A stretch of 6,627 nt of DNA, from positions 1-6,627 of the forward strand of contig JBDRMV010000038.1 of NCBI GenBank assembly GCA_043811795.1. Direction: 5' to 3'. Each line of letters opens with the position of its first letter. Within the stretch, counting starts at the first letter, position 1. This document shows positions 1-5,174 of this stretch, in pieces. This DNA is from JBDRMV01 sp043811795. Its GTDB lineage: Bacteria > CG03. The notes under the pieces were generated by a model, which saw only the letters and a program-made list of their open reading frames with translations, was not told where the DNA came from and ran no database searches. The translations under genes and the position numbers were made by a program.

Positions 1-24
1 AAAACTAAACATATGTTTAGTTTT
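1..24. promoter_or_regulatory. Perfect 24-bp palindrome, putative operator of the MNT/HEPN cassette
   Basis: The first 24 bases form a perfect inverted repeat with no spacer: the left arm is AAAACTAAACAT and the right arm is its exact reverse complement. It ends 7 bases before the ribosome binding site (AAGGCGG, 31-37) of the winged-helix/nucleotidyltransferase gene. A homodimeric winged-helix protein typically binds such a site, so autoregulation by the first gene is the natural inference. The window begins at the palindrome, so the -35 and -10 elements cannot be placed. The arm is A+T-rich and no poly-T tract follows, so a terminator is less likely. Confidence 0.6.
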
Positions 25-41
25 AAGTAAAAGGCGGAATT

Positions 42-662
42 ATGAAATTTTCTAAACCATTGGATAAAATTTTGAATCAGACGGCAAAAGTGAGAATTCT
101 TCGCTTTTTCATAAAGACAGGAGCGGAATGGACAGGCCGCCAAATTTCTAAAGAGATTGGGGTAAGTCCGGTCACTTGTCATAAGGCGCTCCGGTATCTC
201 TATAAAGAAGGACTGCTTCTATTTCGCAGTGTGGGAGTCGGGCATCTTTACAAATTGAATGATGAAAATTATCTCGTGAAAAAAGCGGTCAAACCATTAT
301 TTGAACAAGAAGACAGGTGTTACCGGCGTTTGAAGGAAATATTATTGAAGTATTTGGGAATTTTGGCGCCGCAGAAATTGGTTTCCGCGGTTATTTTCGG
401 CAGTGTATCAAAGAAAAACGAAAGAGCAAAAAGTGATATAGATATTCTTCTGCTTGTGAAAAAGGAAGAAGATAAAGACATAATTGAGAGGAAAATGGAA
501 CTTGCCGGCGCTGTAATAATCAGGGAATTCGGCAATGCTCTTTCTCCGTATATTCAAACTGTCAATGAATTCAAGTCCAGGAAAAAAAAGAGCCTCCCTG
601 TAATCAAAGAAATATTGAAGAATAATTTTCTCATTGCAGGAAAACCGTTAAAGGATTTATGA
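42..662 (+). CDS. Winged-helix DNA-binding domain fused to a minimal nucleotidyltransferase (MntA-like antitoxin)
   Basis: This 206-aa protein has two parts. Residues about 12-75 form a winged helix-turn-helix, with a recognition helix near SPVTCHKALRYL (42-53) and a wing before HLYKLN (68-73). Residues about 90-200 form a minimal DNA-polymerase-beta-type nucleotidyltransferase with the signature GSx10DxD: G120, S121, D132 and D134. In the MntA/HepT system a protein with this motif is the antitoxin and AMPylates its HEPN toxin; the same role is inferred here. A clear third catalytic acid is not visible after the DxD strand. The ATG at 42 is preceded by AAGGCGG with a 4-base gap, a fair ribosome site. 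The gene overlaps the next by ATGA (659-662), the usual arrangement of such pairs. The upstream palindrome and the winged helix suggest autoregulation. Base composition is clearly more A+T-rich than in the comEC group, which fits horizontal acquisition. Confidence 0.85.
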   Translation: MKFSKPLDKILNQTAKVRILRFFIKTGAEWTGRQISKEIGVSPVTCHKALRYLYKEGLLLFRSVGVGHLYKLNDENYLVKKAVKPLFEQEDRCYRRLKEILLKYLGILAPQKLVSAVIFGSVSKKNERAKSDIDILLLVKKEEDKDIIERKMELAGAVIIREFGNALSPYIQTVNEFKSRKKKSLPVIKEILKNNFLIAGKPLKDL

Positions 663-1072
663 CCGCGAAAAAAATAAAAAATACAGAGGTCAATAGAAAT
701 AAATATAAAATTTACCTGAAAAAAGCATCAGAGTTTTATCAAAGCATGGTTCAGGCGGAAGAATCAAAAAGCTGGAATGCTGTTGGATTGAATAGTGTTC
801 ATTGCGCGATATCGGCTTGTGATGCTGTTGTTGTTTTTCATCTTGGCATGCGGTCAGTTTCCGGTCAGCATAGAGACGCTGTAGAATTATTGAATGGCAT
901 TTTGATAAAGGACGCAAATAAAAAATCGGGATTGTTGAATAGGATTCTTGCTAAAAAGAATATTGTTGAGTACGAAGACAGAGATTTTCAGGAGAAGGAA
1001 GCAAAAGAGCTGATAAAATTGACAATAAGATTTTTTAACTGGGTTAAAGAAATTCTGCCGGATGGCCGCTAA
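659..1072 (+). CDS. HEPN-domain protein, probable toxin partner of the nucleotidyltransferase
   Basis: This is a 137-aa, all-helical, soluble protein of HEPN size. The segment NSVHCAISACDAVVVFHLG (45-63) followed by HRDAVELL (71-78) matches the HEPN pattern of a central helix, a Gly turn, then a His-x-x-hydrophobic helix. A last long helix, QEKEAKELIKLTIRFFNWVK (111-130), closes the fold. R65 and H71 form an R-x5-H pair, compatible with the RX4-6H ribonuclease motif of HEPN toxins. The pair lies between helices in mid-protein, so catalysis is uncertain. It resembles the SAV_6107-like HEPN branch, an assignment made from memory of the pattern. Translation is probably coupled to the upstream gene through the ATGA overlap, with AAAGGA at 650-655 only 3 bases before the ATG. 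Role by context: the toxin of an MNT/HEPN pair. The gene is very A+T-rich at its 5' end. A non-toxic HEPN acting as a nucleotidyltransferase partner is the main alternative. Confidence 0.7.
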   Translation: MTAKKIKNTEVNRNKYKIYLKKASEFYQSMVQAEESKSWNAVGLNSVHCAISACDAVVVFHLGMRSVSGQHRDAVELLNGILIKDANKKSGLLNRILAKKNIVEYEDRDFQEKEAKELIKLTIRFFNWVKEILPDGR

Positions 1073-1076
1073 AGAA

Positions 1077-1089
1077 TGGGGACGGTTCT
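1077..1089 (+). repeat. GGGGACRGTTCT repeat fragment (half of a REP-like palindrome)
   Basis: The 12-mer GGGGACGGTTCT at 1078-1089 differs at one base from the reverse complement of 6147-6158, GGGGACAGTTCT. It starts five bases after the HEPN stop codon. Related GGGGAC...GTCCCC palindromes are, from general recollection, common intergenic repeats tied to REP-associated Y1 (IS200-like) transposases in several uncultivated phyla. Here only one arm is present, so it is probably a decayed copy or scar marking the edge of the acquired cassette. Confidence 0.45.
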
Positions 1090-1113
1090 GGAATTGGTGA
1101 ATAAAGGTGGCTC

Positions 1114-1152
1114 ATGAGAAAAGACCAAATACGTCGGCGTTGCTGGTTTTAG
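1114..1152 (+). other. Possible 12-codon leader ORF upstream of the SLBB gene
   Basis: A 12-aa reading frame, MRKDQIRRRCWF, starts at an ATG with AAGGTGG (1104-1110) just upstream, a better ribosome site than the one of the following gene. Its TAG stop (1150-1152) lies one base before the ATG at 1154, so translation could be coupled. In-frame extension of the SLBB gene upstream is blocked by a TGA at 1115-1117, so the leader is not part of that protein. No other sign of coding selection can be seen. Chance is a real alternative. Confidence 0.2.
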
Positions 1153-1153
1153 G

Positions 1154-1561
1154 ATGAGCAGGAAGAGGTTTGTGTTCTGGGTTTGTCTGATTTTTTTGAT
1201 TGGGTTTTTATGGAACAGGTTCGGGGAGAGGGTAAGAGAAATTTTTTCAAAAAAAGAAGTCAGAACCGTTAAAATTGCAAAGCCGAAACGCAAAAGAATT
1301 ATTTCCTGCTACATTGAAGGAGAGGTGGAAAGGCCGGGCATTTATTATTTGGAAGAGGGTTCGCTCGTGGACGACCTCGTTAAAGAAGCGGGGGACTTTA
1401 CCAAAAAAGCGGACTCAGAAAAAATAAATCTCTCCATGGTCGTTCAAGACCGCTCGACAGTAAAGGTTCCTAAAAAGTCCTTTTTCAAGTCAATCGGGAT
1501 AGGTCAGGCGCCGGAAAAGAAGTATTTTATGGCGCCGATGGAAATTGTTGAAGAAAAATAA
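1154..1561 (+). CDS. Membrane-anchored SLBB-domain protein, ComEA-like without the helix-hairpin-helix domain
   Basis: This 135-aa protein has one N-terminal membrane segment (about residues 6-20), a basic linker (to about 48) and an SLBB (soluble ligand-binding beta-grasp) domain at about 49-107. Visible SLBB landmarks are YIEGEVERPGIYYLEEG (53-69), LVKEAGDF (75-82), INLS (91-94) and VKVPKK (103-108). ComEA proteins of Gram-positive type have the same anchor and an SLBB-like domain, followed by a C-terminal helix-hairpin-helix that binds incoming DNA. Here the protein stops about 28 residues after the SLBB domain and no hairpin-helix motif is visible. Position directly before comEC, with a 17-base overlap, supports a part in DNA uptake. 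The ATG at 1154 is the only usable start, as an in-frame stop lies at 1115-1117; its ribosome site (TTTTAGG, touching the start) is poor. An SLBB protein of polysaccharide export is an alternative, less likely beside comEC. Confidence 0.75.
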   Translation: MSRKRFVFWVCLIFLIGFLWNRFGERVREIFSKKEVRTVKIAKPKRKRIISCYIEGEVERPGIYYLEEGSLVDDLVKEAGDFTKKADSEKINLSMVVQDRSTVKVPKKSFFKSIGIGQAPEKKYFMAPMEIVEEK

Positions 1562-3596
1562 TATTCCGCCGGTATATATTGTTACCGTCCTCTTCATTTT
1601 AGGGATAATTTCAAAGTTTTACGATTCGTATGTTTTTTTTCTGCCCGCGTTAGCCGTCGCCGCGGTGTTTCATCCGCGGTCAGGCGCGGTGTTTTCAACC
1701 CGTATGAAATGGTTTTTTACTTATTTTGCCGTTTTCCTTTTTGCGTTTTTTTATACGGGACATCACATCCCGGCACCGCCGGATGCCGGCGCGCCCTCGG
1801 GAAAAAAGGTTACGGGGCGCGTCCGGGGTTTTCCAAAAGGTCTAACCTTTATTTTAAAAACAGAGGAAGGCAGGTTTCTGGTTTGGACAAAGGCGTCGAT
1901 GCCGCATCCGGGCGATACCGTCTCGGTCTCGGGCAAGTTCCTGCCTCTTGAAGAGAGATATAATTTTTCGGACGTTAACTGGTACGAGATAAATACGATA
2001 AAGAAAATTAAAGGAAGGATTTTCGCGAAGAATGTGCAAGTCGTATCCCGGAGTTCCGGTCTGAATAAACTCCTGTACGAAACGAGGAAAAAACTTGATG
2101 AAAAAATGTCCTGCTATTTCTCGGGGAAAAACGCCGCGTATCTGCGCGGCTTTATCTGGGGTGATAAATCGGACCTTTCGGACGCCGTCCTTACCAATTT
2201 CCGCCGGACAGGTCTCATGCATCTCCTCGCCGTAAGCGGTCTGCACATAGGTCTTTTTACCACGGTGTTCGCCGTTTTTATTTCTTTTTTTGCAGGCCCC
2301 CGCAGGGCGCTTCTCCTGTGCATCCCGTTTGCTTTTCTGTATTCTTTCCTGTGCGGAGCGTCCGTGAGTTCTCTCCGTGCGGCGATAATGTTTTCCATTT
2401 TAGCCGCGGGTCTGTACATCGGACGGAGGGGTTCTATGGGTTCGGGCCTTTTCGCATCGGCCCTTGTCATGCTTCTGATTGACCCCCTGTCAATTTTTCA
2501 GGTGGGTTTCCAGCTCTCTTATCTTGCGACGGCGGGCATTATTTTTCTCTCGCCGAAAATTACGGGATTCCTGAACAGGTTTCTTCCGAAATCCCTTGCA
2601 TCCGTTATTTCCATCGGGTTCTCCTGCCAGATTTTTATAATACCTATTCTCAACAACACCTTTCTCGAATTTTCGGTAATAAATCCTTTTATAAACCCCT
2701 TTGTTCTTCCGATTGCAGGGGGCATTGTTTTTTCTATCTTTTTATTCTTTTTGAGTTGTCTGCTGGGTGTGATTCCTTTCATGGGTTTTATTTCTTTGAA
2801 TCTTGCGAGAATTTTTTCTTCCGCCGGTTCTTTTTTTATTACGGTTCTGGATGTGATTCTCAACCGGGCGGGGGCAGTTTCTTTTGCAATGGTCGGGTTC
2901 GGCCATCTGGCGGTTTTTCTCTGCATCGCGTATTATCTGTTTCTTTCCGCTGTTGTTTCGGGGCGGAGGAAATTTCTTTTTGTTTCCGCGCTGGTTATTG
3001 CCGGCTCGATTTTTTATCAGATGCATGACCGTCGCGAATTCCGTCTTTACATTCCGAAGTTTGACAGGGGAGAATGTGTTTTTATCTCATCGTCCGGAAA
3101 ATGGTATCAGATAGGAACCGCCTCGGATATTGAAGGAAAACTTCAGGACGGTTATTTAAGATTTCTGAAATTCTACGGGATAAAGGAAATTTCGGGCTGC
3201 TTCATCCTGTCTTCTTCGATTTATCATCTCGGCGCGTTTGAGAACATTTTGTCGGGCGGGTTCTGCCGGAACTTTTATTACGGGCCGGATATTCCGAGGA
3301 CAAACGAGTTTGAAAACATTCTGTACCTGAGTAAAGGGAAAGGGATTCTGAAAAAACTTGAAGGGGATTTTGCGGAAAACGGTTTTGTCTTTTCAATCGC
3401 GGGTGAGGCGCTCATGATAAGAAAGGGGGATTTCCTTGCCTCGTATGCAAGCGGTTTGGAAATACTGGAGGGTGATTTTGACGTCTGTATCGGCGGCTAT
3501 TGCAGGAATTGTAAATTTTGTATAATTCCAAAGGAAGAAGAGAAGGGAGTTATTTTGAGATTTGGGAAAAAGGTTAAAAGAATAAAGTGGTCGTAA
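1545..3596 (+). CDS. comEC: ComEC/Rec2-family DNA-uptake channel with a degenerate metallo-beta-lactamase domain
   Basis: This 683-aa inner-membrane protein is close to usual ComEC length. In order: membrane segments at about 10-38 and 55-72; a DUF4131/OB-like domain at about 84-165; the Competence channel domain at about 195-455, with GLMHLLAVSGLHIG (223-236), SSLRAAIM (275-282) and DPLSIFQVGFQLSYLATAGI (313-332); a further membrane segment at about 462-490; and a C-terminal domain from about 498. That last domain follows the ComEC metallo-beta-lactamase layout: KFDRGECVFI (505-514) in place of DVGQGDAILI, and FLKFYGIKEISGCFIL (540-555). But the HxHxDH ligand motif reads S556, S558, Y560, H561, so nearly all metal ligands are gone. 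Four Cys (648, 653, 656, 659) occupy the site of the usual HHGS segment. Translation starts at TTG 1545 (or TTG 1548), since no ATG or GTG is available near the N-terminus. It overlaps both neighbours. Role: moving single-stranded DNA across the inner membrane. Confidence 0.9.
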   Translation: MLKKNNIPPVYIVTVLFILGIISKFYDSYVFFLPALAVAAVFHPRSGAVFSTRMKWFFTYFAVFLFAFFYTGHHIPAPPDAGAPSGKKVTGRVRGFPKGLTFILKTEEGRFLVWTKASMPHPGDTVSVSGKFLPLEERYNFSDVNWYEINTIKKIKGRIFAKNVQVVSRSSGLNKLLYETRKKLDEKMSCYFSGKNAAYLRGFIWGDKSDLSDAVLTNFRRTGLMHLLAVSGLHIGLFTTVFAVFISFFAGPRRALLLCIPFAFLYSFLCGASVSSLRAAIMFSILAAGLYIGRRGSMGSGLFASALVMLLIDPLSIFQVGFQLSYLATAGIIFLSPKITGFLNRFLPKSLASVISIGFSCQIFIIPILNNTFLEFSVINPFINPFVLPIAGGIVFSIFLFFLSCLLGVIPFMGFISLNLARIFSSAGSFFITVLDVILNRAGAVSFAMVGFGHLAVFLCIAYYLFLSAVVSGRRKFLFVSALVIAGSIFYQMHDRREFRLYIPKFDRGECVFISSSGKWYQIGTASDIEGKLQDGYLRFLKFYGIKEISGCFILSSSIYHLGAFENILSGGFCRNFYYGPDIPRTNEFENILYLSKGKGILKKLEGDFAENGFVFSIAGEALMIRKGDFLASYASGLEILEGDFDVCIGGYCRNCKFCIIPKEEEKGVILRFGKKVKRIKWS

Positions 3597-4276
3597 TTAA
3601 AATCGGCGGAGAGATTTTAGAGTTCCCTCAGGAATTTGCGAAGTTTGCGGAACTGTTGAAAACCGTCTCGCCCGCTGCGGTTGTCTTCGGCGCCGGGGTT
3701 CAGATAAACAGGCGGTTAAAAGAAACGGGTATTCCGTTCCGGTTCTATAAAGGGGAAAGAATCACGACCATGCAAATGCTTGAAATCGTTAATGATGAAT
3801 TCAGGAAGATAGCCGGCAGGATTAAGAGCATGCTTGAGCAGGATGAGGTGCAGTTTATAGACGGGTCGTCTGTTTTTGCCTGCAGGAAGAAGTCGCCGGA
3901 ACTTGGTTTCGTCGGGGAAATCGTTTCGGTCACTGCGGAAATCGTGAAAAAATATCTCAAAGAGGGCAAAATTGTGATTGTTTCCCCGATAGGCAAAGAC
4001 GGAGATGGAAATCTCTGCAATGTAAATGCGGATGTTTCGGCGTCTGCGCTGGCGGCGGCGCTCTCCGCGGATTCGCTGATTTATTTTACAAAAGTGAAGG
4101 GCGTTCTGGACGAATACAACAATCTTATAAGGAACTTAAACGGGGAAAAAGCCGCGGAACTTATGGAAAAGAAGGTCGTTTCCGAGGGAATGATACCGAA
4201 AGTTAATTCTGCAATCAGCGCGCTGAAAAACGGGGTCGGCAGAGTTTTGATAGGTGAAACGGCGGTGGAAAGCTGA
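3587..4276 (+). CDS. Short acetylglutamate-kinase-like protein (amino acid kinase family)
   Basis: This 229-aa protein has the amino acid kinase fold of ArgB/LysZ, which phosphorylate a carboxyl group of N-acetylglutamate or an acylated aminoadipate. Landmarks: IKIGGE (4-9) with K5; VVFGAGVQI (32-40), in place of the usual HGGG; GERIT (56-60) with substrate-binding R58; NVNADVSASALAAAL (145-159) with D149; FTKVKGVLDE (167-176); and EGMIPKVNSAISALKNGV (200-217) with K205. It ends just after VLIGE, without the final segment usually holding ELFT and GIGT, so it is about 30 or more residues shorter than typical ArgB. The GTG at 3587 overlaps the comEC stop by 10 bases, so expression is coupled to comEC. 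No argC, argJ or argD lies nearby, so participation in arginine synthesis is not shown by context. The symbol is left empty because the altered Gly-rich loop makes the substrate uncertain. Confidence 0.75.
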   Translation: MVVIKIGGEILEFPQEFAKFAELLKTVSPAAVVFGAGVQINRRLKETGIPFRFYKGERITTMQMLEIVNDEFRKIAGRIKSMLEQDEVQFIDGSSVFACRKKSPELGFVGEIVSVTAEIVKKYLKEGKIVIVSPIGKDGDGNLCNVNADVSASALAAALSADSLIYFTKVKGVLDEYNNLIRNLNGEKAAELMEKKVVSEGMIPKVNSAISALKNGVGRVLIGETAVES

Positions 4277-4278
4277 TG

Positions 4279-4318
4279 CTGACAGGAAATTGCTATTGCG
4301 GAGTATATTTGGTAAAAT
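4279..4318 (+). promoter_or_regulatory. Weak promoter-like sequence before the lipoprotein PPIase gene
   Basis: The only real gap in the comEC-pdxA group (4277-4331) holds two sigma70-like pairings. CTGACA (4279-4284) with TATATT (4304-4309) has a long 19-base spacer and would start transcription just before the ribosome site. TTGCTA (4290-4295) with TAAAAT (4313-4318) has an ideal 17-base spacer, but its start point would fall inside the ribosome site at 4322-4327, so it is less useful. Both are matches by eye only. Confidence 0.25.
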
Positions 4319-4321
4319 TCC

Positions 4322-4327
4322 GGGAGG
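4322..4327 (+). promoter_or_regulatory. Strong ribosome binding site deciding the lipoprotein start
   Basis: GGGAGG lies 4 bases before the ATG at 4332. It favours this start over the upstream in-frame GTG at 4254, which would overlap the kinase gene and add 26 hydrophilic, basic residues ahead of the signal peptide. Confidence 0.8.
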
Positions 4328-4331
4328 TTAT

Positions 4332-5174
4332 ATGAAAAAAATATTTTTGATTCTGATTTTTCTGCAGGGATGCACAAATGATTATGTCGCCCGTATCGGG
4401 AGCAGAAAAATAACGGAGAACTCGTTCAAAAGCAGGATGCTCGACGTTCCTACTTATTACAGGGGCTTTCTCGAAACGGAAGGTGGGCGAAGGCAGTATC
4501 TTGAAGGCATCGTCAACGAAAGCGTGCTGGTTGAACTCGCGGAAGCAAAAGGGATTCACAGGCGTCCTGAGGTCAGAGAAAGAATGGATGCCATGAAGGA
4601 CCAGATTCTGCTTGAGAGCGTCGTTGAGGATTTGAAAAAGGACCAGCTCAAGGTTTCTGACGAGGAAATCTCGGAGTATTACGAACAGCGCAGGGAATTT
4701 TATCTGCATCCCCCGAGGGCGAGTGTTTCTCACATTCTCGTGGGGACAAAGACCGAAGCGCAGAAGATTTACAATGATATAAAAGCGGGAGCAAGTTTTT
4801 CGCAGATGGCAAAAAAACATTCCATAGACAGGGAAACGGCGGCGCAGGGAGGAGACCTCGGTTATTTTGAAAAAGGGGAAATGGTGCCCGAGTTTGAGGA
4901 CGCCGCCTTTGCTCTGAAGGAAACCGGAGATGTTTCGGATGTGATAAAAACGGCTTTCGGCTGGCATATTATCAAATTGACAGGTCGTAGTACCGCTACG
5001 TCAAAGACAAAAGACGATGCCCGCGAAGAAATAGTCCAACTGCTCGGGAAGGAAAAACTTGATAATCTTCTCCAGTTTTATAAGAAAAAATTTCATGTAA
5101 AAGTCAACTATGAGCGTATTGCAGGTATTTATCCGCCGTGGCATGTGCCGGAAAAAAGCGAGGCGAAAAAGTGA
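4332..5174 (+). CDS. Lipoprotein parvulin-type peptidyl-prolyl isomerase (PrsA/PpiC-like)
   Basis: Starting at ATG 4332, this 280-aa protein opens with a lipoprotein signal, MKKIFLILIFLQGC, with lipobox Cys14. A SurA/PrsA-like N-terminal helical region (about 20-125) includes VARIGSRKITENSF. One parvulin domain follows at about 127-218: SHILVG with H134, AQGGDLGYFEKGEMVPEFEDAAF (171-193) and FGWHIIKL (209-216) with H212. A charged C-terminal tail runs to 280. The parvulin His residues and hydrophobic core are kept, so isomerase activity is plausible. The protein should be lipid-anchored in the cell envelope, facing the periplasm, and assist folding of exported proteins. A GTGA overlap (5171-5174) couples it to the SurA-like gene, suggesting the two foldases are made together. 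It could also be called PpiC or PrsA; family membership is clear but the exact orthology is not. Confidence 0.88.
   Translation: MKKIFLILIFLQGCTNDYVARIGSRKITENSFKSRMLDVPTYYRGFLETEGGRRQYLEGIVNESVLVELAEAKGIHRRPEVRERMDAMKDQILLESVVEDLKKDQLKVSDEEISEYYEQRREFYLHPPRASVSHILVGTKTEAQKIYNDIKAGASFSQMAKKHSIDRETAAQGGDLGYFEKGEMVPEFEDAAFALKETGDVSDVIKTAFGWHIIKLTGRSTATSKTKDDAREEIVQLLGKEKLDNLLQFYKKKFHVKVNYERIAGIYPPWHVPEKSEAKK

Noticed and set aside
1019..1049. Perfect -35 consensus TTGACA at 1019-1024 as a promoter for the comEC group
   Set aside because: Hexamers at 17-19 base spacing (GGTTAA, GTTAAA, TTAAAG) match the -10 consensus poorly, and the site lies inside the HEPN coding region.
4254..4331. GTG at 4254 as the start of the lipoprotein PPIase
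   Set aside because: It would place 26 basic, hydrophilic residues before a clear lipoprotein signal and overlap the kinase gene. ATG 4332 has a GGGAGG site 4 bases upstream.
4274..4331. Frameshift that removed the missing C-terminal segment of the ArgB-like kinase
   Set aside because: Reading the other two frames past the stop shows nothing resembling the ELFT...GIGT segment, so the short form does not look like a recent single-base error.
5138..5170. GTG at 5138 as the start of the SurA-like gene
   Set aside because: It buries the signal peptide behind 11 residues. GTG 5171 has GAGG 7 bases upstream and a GTGA overlap typical of coupled genes.
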